Shown in pieces: positions 8,717-17,141 of a DNA stretch of 64,000 bases (positions are counted from its first letter, which is position 1; every line of letters starts with the position of its first letter). The DNA lies in the NCBI RefSeq assembly GCF_011761265.1, contig NZ_JAAOZB010000001.1, forward strand, positions 1,116,001-1,180,000. The letters run 5' to 3'. The position numbers and the translations under genes were made by a program. Source of the stretch: Microbacterium halimionae. Lineage in GTDB: Bacteria > Actinomycetota > Actinomycetes > Actinomycetales > Microbacteriaceae. The notes under the pieces were generated by a model, which was given only the letters and a program-made list of their open reading frames with translations, searched no databases and was not told the DNA's origin.

Positions 8717-10114
8717 TCAGAACGGCGGCGGCGCGTCTAAAGGTGTGGCGCCACGTGCGGGGGAGGCAGACTGCTCCCGTGGAACCGATTCTGCCCCGGG
8801 TTGATCGACCACATCGGGTTCGAATACCACCCCGGGTGGTTTGTCGGTGTAACTTCGCCCGGTCGGCGAGGTCCACTCCAAAACACCATCACCGCGCTGC
8901 TTCACCGACCACTTGCTTGCATGTTTCAAACTGTGGTGCCTTCGACACAGATGCGCCAGGTTGTGCTGATGAGTCGGGCCCCCGAGGGCAGCATCCACGG
9001 TGTGATCAATGTCGCAGCGGTGGGTGGGCATGCGGCATCCCACGAACCGGCAGTGTTGATCTCGTGCCCGAAGCTGCCGTTTGAGTTGATCAGTGGGTCG
9101 ATACCTGTCGACCGCGACGACGGTGCCCGTGACGGGCCGGGTGAACACTCGATCCCAGCCCGGTGCAGTACCCGCGAGGCGCCGTGCACTCTCGGGGTCA
9201 ACGAGACTCAAGCCCGACAGATCCGCGGGTGTCGATGAGGTTCCGGCGAGCGTCGTGGCAGGCACTGTGACCTGCACAATCGCCTTGATCGCACCGAGCC
9301 CACCACAGTCGTCGCCCGCCAACGGGTCGAGGCTCGGCACCGAGGTGAGCAGCATGTCGGAGAACAGATCGGCGCGGATCTGATCCGTCGTCCGCCGATC
9401 ATCCACCACAGGCTCATCCTCGGCGCGGAGCTTCGTGCCGTAATCCGATCGCCCCGCCCGGAAGTCTTTCAACGCTCGGGCTTGCTGCGTGAGTCGGTTG
9501 AAAATCCCGTGCGCCTGCACCGACGGCAGTACCGCGTTGAGAGAACTCATCCCATCGGCAAGGTCAAACAACCGTACCGTGCGCGTCGCGTTGGCGTCTT
9601 CAAAACGTTCCTCGAGCGTTCGTGGCTGTGCCTTCTCCGCCAGAGCTGCAGCAAACCCTCGCAACCGTCCCGGTGTCTCGGCCTCAGCGACCTCGACCAC
9701 TTCTTGGTCATATCGGGCCTTGGCTGTGGCATCCGTGAGGTTTATGCCTGCCCGCAGTATTTCTTGCACATGCCGTTCTGAGATGCGACCCGCGCTCCAC
9801 GATGCGAACGTCTCGGGATAGTGCTCGGTGACGTCCATCGCCTCGTCGATGCGATTTTGCGTGGTGCGATCCGACATCCGCAATGCCGCCGCGAATTCTG
9901 CAGCCATGGAGCGCATCGGAATCTCTCGTTCCCGCGACTCGCGCGACGGAATGAGACGCATCTCAGCGAGCGCCATACGCCCGCCTTCGGCGAAATCTTC
10001 TGCCAACCCCGCCTGCAGCTGCGCGATCTGCGCCAGGCGGGATTCTGCCGACAACACAACCTCAGCCCGGGTGCGTGCCCCGGGTGAGTGTTGTGTGGTC
10101 GTGTTCTCTGACAT
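8717..10114 (-). CDS. DUF222 / 13E12-repeat family protein with C-terminal HNH endonuclease
   Basis: A 465-residue protein. An N-terminal helical DUF222 region (about residues 15-330) is followed by an HNH nuclease domain around 345-410: CRFVGCRMPTHRCDIDHTV supplies the zinc-knuckle cysteines and the DH pair, then GGPTHQHNLAHLCRRHHSLKH the asparagine and final histidines. The family is abundant in multiple copies in Actinobacteria. Its role is unclear and may involve DNA repair or mobility. A degenerate LexA-type box lies 12-25 bp before its start codon (10126-10139), which would fit SOS control. It is convergent with the iron operon. Confidence 0.92.
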   Translation of the reverse strand: MSENTTTQHSPGARTRAEVVLSAESRLAQIAQLQAGLAEDFAEGGRMALAEMRLIPSRESREREIPMRSMAAEFAAALRMSDRTTQNRIDEAMDVTEHYPETFASWSAGRISERHVQEILRAGINLTDATAKARYDQEVVEVAEAETPGRLRGFAAALAEKAQPRTLEERFEDANATRTVRLFDLADGMSSLNAVLPSVQAHGIFNRLTQQARALKDFRAGRSDYGTKLRAEDEPVVDDRRTTDQIRADLFSDMLLTSVPSLDPLAGDDCGGLGAIKAIVQVTVPATTLAGTSSTPADLSGLSLVDPESARRLAGTAPGWDRVFTRPVTGTVVAVDRYRPTDQLKRQLRARDQHCRFVGCRMPTHRCDIDHTVDAALGGPTHQHNLAHLCRRHHSLKHASKWSVKQRGDGVLEWTSPTGRSYTDKPPGVVFEPDVVDQPGAESVPREQSASPARGATPLDAPPPF

Positions 10115-10125
10115 GACTCAAGTAT

Positions 10126-10139
10126 CGAACATACCTCCG
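10126..10139. promoter_or_regulatory. degenerate LexA (SOS) box upstream of the DUF222-HNH gene
   Basis: CGAAC-atac-CTCCG, flanked by T and A, matches 10 of 12 fixed positions of the actinobacterial SOS box TCGAAC-N4-GTTCGA. It lies just upstream of the minus-strand start at 10114. LexA boxes at 13E12-family genes are known from mycobacteria, which makes the weak match more credible. Confidence 0.4.
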
Positions 10140-10299
10140 ACATTGACCGTGCCAAATCGCCCCAAAACAGGCCAGTGTGAATAACTTTTTCAAAGAAATT
10201 TTGGGGAGAAGAGGATGGCCCGTAGATCGCAACGATTAACGGCCCGGTTTTCGTGGCGCTTGCTGTCGTTTCCCGCGCGAGGGAGCGGTGGGATCTGGG

Positions 10300-10899
10300 T
10301 TAGTGACGTCCTCGGCTAAGCACGCCCGAGATGAGCAGTTGCACGAGTGCGCCGGCGTCGTACTTGGCGTCGCTTGCGGCACCGATGCAGAGGTTGCCGA
10401 TGCCTTTGAGTACGTTATAGGCGTCGACCGGTAAAGCATCCTCCTCGGATTCGAGTGCTGCCTCGAGAAGTTCGCCACACACCGGTACGAGACGGCTAAC
10501 GAAGTAGGTATGCAGAGCATCGGAGCCGGCGCTGTCTCCCTGCAGTGCGCCAGCGAGGCCGTGCTTGGTAACGAGGAACTCCACAAACAAAGCCACCCAT
10601 GCCCGCAAGGCTGCCTCGGGCGTCGGGCTCTCGGCGAGTAGTCGCGGGCCCGCCTCTGCACACGCCTCGACCTGGTGCCGGTACACCGCCACCACAAGCT
10701 CCGGACGGGTCGGGAAGTGACGGTAAATCGTCCCCACGCCAACGCCGGCCTTGGCTGCGATGTCGCGCACCGGAGCGTCGACCCCGGAGGTCACGAACAC
10801 CTCTGCCGCGGCAGCGAGGAGTGCCTGCTGGCTTCGTCGAGGACGGCCCACTTGCTGGGGTCGCGCAGGGTGCGACTGGTCGCTCTCGGTCGTAGCCAT
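10300..10899 (-). CDS. TetR-family transcriptional repressor
   Basis: A 199-residue protein of typical TetR length. The N-terminal DNA-binding domain covers about residues 20-70, with DIAAKAGVGVGTIYRHFPTR as the helix-turn-helix; the remainder is the variable helical ligand domain. It is divergent from an alpha/beta hydrolase gene across about 120 bp that carry a long inverted repeat (10940-10977). The arrangement suggests it represses the hydrolase and itself, released by a small hydrophobic compound; the ligand is unknown. The preceding 185 bp (10115-10299) hold only the HNH gene promoter region. Confidence 0.92.
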   Translation of the reverse strand: MATTESDQSHPARPQQVGRPRRSQQALLAAAAEVFVTSGVDAPVRDIAAKAGVGVGTIYRHFPTRPELVVAVYRHQVEACAEAGPRLLAESPTPEAALRAWVALFVEFLVTKHGLAGALQGDSAGSDALHTYFVSRLVPVCGELLEAALESEEDALPVDAYNVLKGIGNLCIGAASDAKYDAGALVQLLISGVLSRGRH

Positions 10900-10939
10900 G
10901 TGCTCGTCCTCACTGCGTCGATCGCCCGTATTTGCAATA

Positions 10940-10977
10940 CGGAGCAGGGTTCCGTAATGTTGCGGAACGATGCTCCG
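10940..10977. promoter_or_regulatory. long inverted repeat, probable TetR operator
   Basis: The arms GGAGCAGGGTTCCG and CGGAACGATGCTCC (10941-10954 and 10963-10976) pair at 12 of 14 positions around an 8-bp centre, and the next flanking base also pairs. It lies between the divergent TetR (start 10899) and hydrolase (start 11019) genes, the standard position for an autoregulatory TetR operator. Confidence 0.65.
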
Positions 10978-11018
10978 ATAAACAGTATGTCAGAGCGCAC
11001 CTCTAGAAAGGAATTGCC

Positions 11019-11963
11019 ATGACCTCGCTTCTCGTCGACGCGCTGGACGGCATCATCGGCGCCAGCGCTCCGGTCGTCTCGGTCGCCCCTGTCATGTTGT
11101 CTGCCCCCGACCGCCCCGTCCCCTTGGAGGTGCGTGTGTCTGCGCCGACTGCCGGTACGAACCTCCCCGTGGTGGTGTTCTCCCATGGCAACGGGTGGAA
11201 CCTCGACGGCTACACGCCGCTCACCGCGTTCTGGGCCTCGCGAGGGTTCGTCGTGATCCAGCCCACCCACCTCGACTCACGCCGAAACGGTTTCGGGTTC
11301 GATCACCCGGTGTTTCCGACGATCTGGACCGAGCGGATCGCGGATCTCACCCGCATTCTCGATCAGCTCGACACCATCGAGGCCGCCGTACCCGGACTTG
11401 CTGGCCGAATCGACCGCAGCCGCGTTGCCGCTACCGGTCATTCCTGGGGCGGCCAGACGGCGCAGTCGCTCCTCGGCGCACGGATCCTCGACGAAGCCGG
11501 CCAGGTCGGCGATGATATGTCCGACAGCCGTGTCACCGCGGGCATCCTGTTCGCCGCAACCGGCGTCGGCGGCGACGACCTGCATCCGTTCGCGCAGGCG
11601 AACTTCCCGTTCATGCGCCCCTCATTCCAGGAGCTCACCACGCCCACGCTCGTCGTCGCCGGCGACCATGACCAGTCCAAGATGTCGAGCCGCGGACCCG
11701 ACTGGTTCACCGACGCCTACACGTACAGCCCCGGCGCGACCGACCTGCTGACCTTCTACGGTGCCGAGCACTCGCTTGGCGGGATTGTCGGCTACGAAGT
11801 AGCCGAGACCACCGACGAGAACCCTGAGCGGGTCGCCGTCATCCAGCGGATGAGTACTGCCTACCTTCAGACCGCTCTGCACGTCGAAGAGAGCAGTTGG
11901 TCCGCTGCTCGCTCTGCGTTCAGTGACAGCACCGATCCGATCGGGCGCGTCGACAGTAAGTGA
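11019..11963 (+). CDS. alpha/beta hydrolase (chlorophyllase/dienelactone-hydrolase-like)
   Basis: A 314-residue serine hydrolase. VVVFSHGNGWN marks the oxyanion region, GHSWGG near residue 140 contains the nucleophile serine, VVAGDHDQSK near 213 the acid and AEHSLGG near 250 the histidine. No signal peptide is visible, so it is probably cytosolic. AAAGGAATTGCC precedes the ATG. The closest general resemblance is to chlorophyllase-like or platelet-activating-factor-acetylhydrolase-like esterases; the substrate is unknown. It is divergent from a TetR repressor, which probably controls it. Confidence 0.8.
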   Translation: MTSLLVDALDGIIGASAPVVSVAPVMLSAPDRPVPLEVRVSAPTAGTNLPVVVFSHGNGWNLDGYTPLTAFWASRGFVVIQPTHLDSRRNGFGFDHPVFPTIWTERIADLTRILDQLDTIEAAVPGLAGRIDRSRVAATGHSWGGQTAQSLLGARILDEAGQVGDDMSDSRVTAGILFAATGVGGDDLHPFAQANFPFMRPSFQELTTPTLVVAGDHDQSKMSSRGPDWFTDAYTYSPGATDLLTFYGAEHSLGGIVGYEVAETTDENPERVAVIQRMSTAYLQTALHVEESSWSAARSAFSDSTDPIGRVDSK

Positions 11964-12030
11964 ATCAGGCCACTTACCGCTGCGACTCACAAGGGTGGCC
12001 CGAAAACACTGAAAAAGCTATCGTGGCCGC

Positions 12031-12339
12031 ATGAGCGAAACACCAGTGACCTCAGTCAGCACATACGGCATCGTCGTCGCCTGGGTCTCAGGCCTGGCGC
12101 TCGGCCTGCTGATGGGCCTCGGGCTCAGTGCGGTGATTCAAGACCTCTGGTGGGGGCTCGGTCTTGGACTCGCTTCGGGGCTCGTGCTCGCCCTCGCGAT
12201 GCTGCGCTGGGCGCGCGGTGTGAACAACGGACCACCCCGACGCACCGAGCGTCGAATCAACGACACCGACTACGGCCCGATGGGCCCGGGCGTCTACGGT
12301 GCGGGCCACGCGGGTCGCGACGGCGGCACAGGCCGCTAG
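12031..12339 (+). CDS. small two-helix membrane protein, function unknown
   Basis: A 102-residue protein with two hydrophobic segments (about residues 9-33 and 36-56) separated by a short DLWWG turn, then a polar tail with several charged residues and a glycine-rich end. Codon use resembles the neighbouring genes and the ATG is clean, but the ribosome-binding site is weak. No family is recognised. It is convergent with the UDP-glucose dehydrogenase gene, whose stop lies about 25 bp away. Confidence 0.6.
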   Translation: MSETPVTSVSTYGIVVAWVSGLALGLLMGLGLSAVIQDLWWGLGLGLASGLVLALAMLRWARGVNNGPPRRTERRINDTDYGPMGPGVYGAGHAGRDGGTGR

Positions 12340-12363
12340 GCCCCCGTCAGCCCAAAGTCACCC

Positions 12364-13674
12364 TTACGGGCGGCCCATGCCGTAGTAAGTCCAGCCAGCG
12401 GCGCGCCACGCGGCGGCGTCGAGGCAGTTGCGTCCGTCGACGACGATGGTGCCGGCCGTGAGGGATGCCGCGTGCTCGGGCGAGAGCTGGCGGCGGTATT
12501 CGTCCCATTCGGTGACGACGATCACGGCATCCGCTCCGGTGAGAGCTTCGTCGCGGTCTTGCACGTACCCGAGCTGCGGGTGGACGCGCTGGGCGTTTTC
12601 GATGGCGGCGGGGTCGGTGACGGTGACCTTGGCGCCGAGCCCGTGCAGGCGCACGGCGACGTCGAGAGCGGGGGAGTCGCGGATGTCGTCGCTGTGAGGC
12701 TTGAACGCGGCACCGAGCACGGTGATCTTCTTTTCGAAGACTTGGCCGTCGAGGGCTTCAACGACGAGCTGCACGGCGCGTTCGCGGCGGCGCATGTTGA
12801 TTTCGTCCATTTCGCGCAGGAACGCGACTGATTCGCCGCGGCCGAGTTCTTCGGCTCGTGCTGAGAATGCGCGGATGTCTTTGGGGAGGCATCCGCCACC
12901 AAAACCGATACCGGCCTTAAGGAACTGATTACCGATGCGCGCGTCGTGCCCGATCGCCTCGGCCAGTTGGGTGACATCGGCTCCGGTAACTTCGGCGATC
13001 TCGGCCATGGCATTGATGAACGAGATCTTGGTGGCCAAGAACGCATTGGCGGATACCTTGACGAGCTCTGCCGTTGCATAGTCGGTGACGATGAACGGTG
13101 TGCCCTTGTCGATGGAGGGGTAGTAGATCTCGCGCAGAATGTCGGCTGCGCGCTCGCCCTCGGCGCCCGCGGGAACGCCAGCTACGAGGCGGTCGGGGTC
13201 GATGGTGTCTTGCACGGCCCAGCCTTCGCGCAAGAACTCGGGGTTCCAGACGAGCGTTGCGCCGGTAGGTGTGACCTTTTCGGCGAGGTCGGCCGCGGTG
13301 CCGACGGGAACCGTCGACTTGCCCGCAACGAGGTCGCCCTCAGAGAGGTAGGGGAGCAGGCCTTCGACAGCTGCGTTGACGTAGGTGAGGTCTGCCGCGT
13401 AGCCGTCTTTTTGCTGAGGGGTACCGACGCCGACGAAGTGCACCTTAGAGCCCTGCGCCTCGGCCATGTCGGTGGTGAAGCGAAGCTTGCCCGACTCGAT
13501 GCCAGCTGTGAGGATCTCTTGCAACCCAGGCTCAAAGAACGGAGCCTTGCCCTGCGAGAGGGTATCGATCTTGCGCTGGTCGACATCGATGCCGACAACG
13601 TCGTGACCAATGGATGCCATGGCTGCCGCGTGAACGGCACCGAGGTAACCGCACCCGATGACTGAAATCTGCAT
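12364..13674 (-). CDS. ugd: UDP-glucose 6-dehydrogenase
   Basis: A 436-residue protein, full length for the UDP-glucose/GDP-mannose dehydrogenase family. The N-terminal Rossmann motif GCGYLGAVHAA, the STVPVGTA segment, the catalytic cysteine in GFGGGCLPKD near residue 260 and the C-terminal UDP-binding domain with FKPHSDDIRDSP are all present. It oxidises UDP-glucose to UDP-glucuronate using two NAD+. It borders the polysaccharide locus, and the first gene of that locus is a UDP-glucuronate 4-epimerase-like enzyme that would use its product. It is transcribed away from that operon. Confidence 0.95.
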   Translation of the reverse strand: MQISVIGCGYLGAVHAAAMASIGHDVVGIDVDQRKIDTLSQGKAPFFEPGLQEILTAGIESGKLRFTTDMAEAQGSKVHFVGVGTPQQKDGYAADLTYVNAAVEGLLPYLSEGDLVAGKSTVPVGTAADLAEKVTPTGATLVWNPEFLREGWAVQDTIDPDRLVAGVPAGAEGERAADILREIYYPSIDKGTPFIVTDYATAELVKVSANAFLATKISFINAMAEIAEVTGADVTQLAEAIGHDARIGNQFLKAGIGFGGGCLPKDIRAFSARAEELGRGESVAFLREMDEINMRRRERAVQLVVEALDGQVFEKKITVLGAAFKPHSDDIRDSPALDVAVRLHGLGAKVTVTDPAAIENAQRVHPQLGYVQDRDEALTGADAVIVVTEWDEYRRQLSPEHAASLTAGTIVVDGRNCLDAAAWRAAGWTYYGMGRP

Positions 13675-14321
13675 GAAACTCCCTTAAATAGGTACCGAGT
13701 GAACGGCCCCTGCCGATGCGATTAGGGCAAAGCTAGCAGTCACGCGCCGAGCGGCTAGCTACCCGGAGCGCAAGTGGCATTAAAGTCTCGACCGGCATAC
13801 CTGGCTGATCGTCTTTCTGAAGAACACTTTAGTCAACTGGGCAAAACGAAATGGCCAAAATTGGTTTGAGAACTGAACATGAGAAGTCTGGGCAGGGCTA
13901 GCAGCTGCAGCATCGGCGGCCAAGATCAACTTCTTGTATCGATACGACACCGTGAGTAGAAAAATCGCGAAGCATGTCGGCAGATCACCGCTCAACGTTC
14001 ACAAATTTGGGGCGCGCCCAATTGTGCCGAGTCGCCGGCTGGCACAGCGGCCAACGAGAGCATCGGCGACTCGATGCGTGCGCTTGTACAGCCCGAATCG
14101 GTGCGCGGGAGGGAGCGACTGTCTGTGGAGGGAATGCCTAGCTCGCTCTTGAAGCAACTTTTTTGTTAACAGGCTGTGTCGATCAGCCGTCGGCGCATGA
14201 ATTGAATGGAGCGCTCTGTATATTTAACCTGCGGCACTGATCGCGGCATCAGATTTGCACGACGTTCGCGCTTCGGGATAGCCAGCTATGCCCGAAGCCC
14301 GACGAGACGGTAGGAGCACGA
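13675..14321. other. 647-bp divergent intergenic region at the left edge of the polysaccharide locus
   Basis: No convincing gene is visible. Short frames on both strands (about 70 residues each, between 13780 and 14152) lack ribosome-binding sites and family features. The region is noticeably more AT-rich than the flanks and probably holds the divergent promoters for ugd and the polysaccharide operon. No clear operator, transposon end or RNA structure was found. Confidence 0.5.
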
Positions 14322-15335
14322 TTGAAGTACTTCGTCACGGGTGTTGCGGGCTTTATCGGGTTCCATCTCGCCCGCGTTTTGCTAGACGCTGGGCATGAAG
14401 TTCGTGGGTTTGACGCTCTAACCCCTTACTACGACCCGTCACTGAAAGTGGCACGCTTAGCTCGGCTGGAAGGATCGTCAAGTTTTTCGTTCGTCCAGTC
14501 AATGCTCGAGGACAGAGACGCACTTGATAGAAGCATTGATGAGTTCGAGCCTGAGATAATTGTTCACTTGGCGGCTCAAGCGGGGGTGCGCTACAGCATC
14601 GACCATCCAGATACCTATGTGCAGTCTAATTTGGTCGGTACATTCAATATCTTGGAGGCGGCGCGCAGGGTCAAGCCGCGACACTTGCTTTTTGCGTCTA
14701 CGTCATCGGTATATGGCGGGAACGAGAAGACTCCATTTAGCGAAGTCGATTCGTCTCACCAACCCGTTTCTCTCTACGCAGCAACTAAGAAAGCTGGCGA
14801 GGTGATGAGTCATTCATACTCACATCTCTTCGACATTCCTACCACGTGCTTTCGTTTTTTCACGGTTTATGGACCGTGGGGGCGCCCTGACATGGCGCTG
14901 TTTAAGTTCGTAGACCGCATCGAGCGCGCGGAGCCGATTGAAGTTTATGGCAATGGAGAAATGAGCCGTGATTTCACCTATATCGAGGATTTAGTCCATG
15001 CGATCAAGCTTCTCGCAGACGTCGTCCCGTCGAAGGGCGCTCCAGCTGGCGGGAGCAGTAGTATTGATTCGTTGTCGACCGTCGCGCCGTGGCGTGTCGT
15101 GAATATTGCGGGCGGGCGGCCCGTAGGGCTGATGGCCTTCGTGGAAGCCGTCGAACGTAGCCTCGGCCGCGAAGCAGTCAAGATTATGCTTCCGATGCAA
15201 CCTGGTGACGTGCGCACCACGAGTGCTGATCCTCGGCTGCTAAAAATGCTGACCGGCTACGAACCATCTACGCCAGTTGGTGAAGGAGTGGCCAGATTTG
15301 TCGAGTGGTATCGAGAGTATCGCCGTGCCGGATAA
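14322..15335 (+). CDS. NAD-dependent sugar epimerase, UDP-glucuronate 4-epimerase type
   Basis: A 337-residue extended [14 protein letters not shown] binds NAD near residue 7, STSSVYGGN near 127 carries the active-site serines and YAATKKAGE near 151 the Tyr/Lys pair. [16 protein letters not shown] after the first strand is typical of UDP-glucuronate 4-epimerases, which make UDP-galacturonate. Together with the Ugd gene on the other strand this would provide uronic acid donors. The start is a TTG with TAGGAG seven bases upstream. It opens a tightly packed operon running to 19505. Confidence 0.85.
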   Translation: MKYFVTGVAGFIGFHLARVLLDAGHEVRGFDALTPYYDPSLKVARLARLEGSSSFSFVQSMLEDRDALDRSIDEFEPEIIVHLAAQAGVRYSIDHPDTYVQSNLVGTFNILEAARRVKPRHLLFASTSSVYGGNEKTPFSEVDSSHQPVSLYAATKKAGEVMSHSYSHLFDIPTTCFRFFTVYGPWGRPDMALFKFVDRIERAEPIEVYGNGEMSRDFTYIEDLVHAIKLLADVVPSKGAPAGGSSSIDSLSTVAPWRVVNIAGGRPVGLMAFVEAVERSLGREAVKIMLPMQPGDVRTTSADPRLLKMLTGYEPSTPVGEGVARFVEWYREYRRAG

Positions 15336-16110
15336 AAGTTCTGGCGTCCCAACTGTCGTTGTAGCTGGACTAGCTACCGCTCGCGTGACGGGCGATCAGC
15401 TCGCCGAGATGATGGTTGAAGACTGTCTTGCGGCGCGCGGCGCAATTGGTACGCGGCCCAAGGTTGTATTCTCATCTAACGGACAAGGGATCGCACTCGC
15501 GGGGGCTGACGCCGAATTTTCAGCGGCGATGTACGAAGCCGACATTATTCACGCGGATGGCATGCCAGTAGTGCTCGCGTCGAAGCTTACTGGAACGCCC
15601 TTGCCGGAGCGCATTGCGACCACGGACTTCTTTCACAACGCGGCGATTGCCGCGGTTCGCAGCGGTCTAAGCTTCTTCGTTCTGGGGGCCACAGAGAAGC
15701 AGAATAGTGCAGCGGTTGATGCGATGGTGAGGCTCTATCCCTCATTGAAAATCGCGGGAAGACACCACGGATATATTGGCCCCGAGGACGACGAGCGCGT
15801 AAGCGAAATGATTGTCGAGAGCGGTGCGGACGTGGTCTGGGTCGCGCTGGGGAAGCCCCGTCAAGAATACTGGTGCGTTCGAAACAGAGAGCGGTTGACG
15901 GGCGTTGGGTGGATCAAGACGTGTGGCGGCTTGTACGCGTTTCTCGCAGGTGACGTTCGACGTGCTCCTACATGGATGCAACGACTTGGCCTCGAATGGT
16001 TGTACAGAGCACTCGAAGACCCGCGAAGACTGGGCTGGCGATATTTAACTACGAATCCGCGCGCTCTATATCGGCTCATCCGCTACACGAATAGATCGAC
16101 GGAAAAATGA
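15325..16110 (+). CDS. WecG/TagA/CpsF-family glycosyltransferase
   Basis: A protein of about 261 residues matching the WecG/TagA/CpsF family throughout: [14 protein letters not shown], the acidic [18 protein letters not shown], the RIATTDFF motif, [14 protein letters not shown] and the [11 protein letters not shown] block. Family members transfer N-acetylmannosamine(uronate) or related sugars from UDP donors onto lipid-linked acceptors at the cytoplasmic face. The GTG at 15325 overlaps the epimerase gene by 11 bp; an in-frame TTG at 15277 would give 277 residues. It precedes MurB, raising the possibility of an unusual amino sugar donor. Confidence 0.87.
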   Translation: MPDKSSGVPTVVVAGLATARVTGDQLAEMMVEDCLAARGAIGTRPKVVFSSNGQGIALAGADAEFSAAMYEADIIHADGMPVVLASKLTGTPLPERIATTDFFHNAAIAAVRSGLSFFVLGATEKQNSAAVDAMVRLYPSLKIAGRHHGYIGPEDDERVSEMIVESGADVVWVALGKPRQEYWCVRNRERLTGVGWIKTCGGLYAFLAGDVRRAPTWMQRLGLEWLYRALEDPRRLGWRYLTTNPRALYRLIRYTNRSTEK

Positions 16111-17141
16111 CTACACCTAGTGCAAGCAGCGCGGGCGAATCAAGGATAAGACGGCTTGGACTCGAGATTCAAGCAGCGCTTCCTGGAGCAGTAACCTTCG
16201 ACGTCCGGCTCTCTTCGATGTCGTGGTGGCAGATAGGTGGGCCCGCTCGAGTCGTCGTTGAGCCGAGGAACCGAGCAGAAGTGGTCAGCGTCATGACGAT
16301 TCTCGACGGATCGCTTGTGCCCTTCTGCATCATCGGTGAGGGTTCAAACATTCTCTTCGATGATCGAGGCTTCGAGGGCGTGATTATGGTGATCGGCCGG
16401 CGAATGTCGAAGACGCGCATTTCAGGGAATACGGTCTGGGCCGAGGCAGGGACGCCGATCCCTCGACTTGCGTTAGAAGTTGGAGCTCAAGGGCTCACGG
16501 GTTTGGAACACGCAGTAGGGATACCAGGTACTCTAGGCGGCCTCATTCTCATGAACGGAGGCAGCCAGCGCAAAGGAATTGGAACAACTGTTCGTCGCGT
16601 GACATGTGTGGATCGAAACGGCGAGATACTGGAAATGACCCAAGCGGAATGTGAATTTTCGTATCGAGGATCGCGGCTACAAGCGACCGATGCCGCAATC
16701 GTCGAAGCGGAACTTGAACTGGGGAGTGGCTCCGCCGCGGATATCAAAGCCGAGATGGAAGAAATTGTCGCCTCTCGAAACGCGCGGTTTCCCCAGAATT
16801 TACCAAGCTGCGGATCAACGTTTGTGTCTGATCCAAAGCTATACGCAACTATCGGGGCGCCGGGAAAAGCCATAGAAGCCGTTGGCCTGCGCGGTTGGCG
16901 CCGAGGGAATGCTCAGATATCAGAGCAACATGCAAACTTCTTCGTAAACCTTGGAAACGCGTCGTCGGCCGACATTCTTTGGCTTATTGCGCTCGCCCGC
17001 AACTCAGTAAGGGATGTCACTGGGGTTGCCATGGACTGCGAGGTTCGGTACGTGGATGTCTCTGGTGAAGCGAGCCCGGCCCATATTGCTGCGACCGCAC
17101 GATGGGGAGAGCAACTGACGAGCAGCTCGCTCAGCGCATGA
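16107..17141 (+). CDS. murB: MurB homologue (UDP-N-acetylenolpyruvoylglucosamine reductase) inside a polysaccharide operon
   Basis: A 344-residue FAD enzyme of the short-loop MurB class. FCIIGEGSNILFDD and GLEHAVGIPGTLGGLILMNGG form the flavin site, CGSTF near residue 235 supplies the proton-donor serine, and the final glutamate is in MDCEVRYV near 311. It would reduce UDP-GlcNAc-enolpyruvate to UDP-MurNAc. The ATG overlaps the previous stop (ATGA). Because it is embedded in an EPS operon with a MurA homologue 3 kb away, it is probably a second copy dedicated to polysaccharide synthesis, not the housekeeping enzyme. That is inference, since the rest of the genome is not visible. Confidence 0.88.
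   Translation: MTTPSASSAGESRIRRLGLEIQAALPGAVTFDVRLSSMSWWQIGGPARVVVEPRNRAEVVSVMTILDGSLVPFCIIGEGSNILFDDRGFEGVIMVIGRRMSKTRISGNTVWAEAGTPIPRLALEVGAQGLTGLEHAVGIPGTLGGLILMNGGSQRKGIGTTVRRVTCVDRNGEILEMTQAECEFSYRGSRLQATDAAIVEAELELGSGSAADIKAEMEEIVASRNARFPQNLPSCGSTFVSDPKLYATIGAPGKAIEAVGLRGWRRGNAQISEQHANFFVNLGNASSADILWLIALARNSVRDVTGVAMDCEVRYVDVSGEASPAHIAATARWGEQLTSSSLSA

Noticed and set aside
8448..8740. Several short open frames across the repeat tract, on both strands.
   Set aside because: All are low-complexity products of the repeat, mutually overlapping, without ribosome-binding sites.
13780..14152. Two opposing frames of about 70 residues in the ugd/EPS intergenic region.
   Set aside because: No ribosome-binding sites, no codon bias like the neighbours and no recognisable domains.
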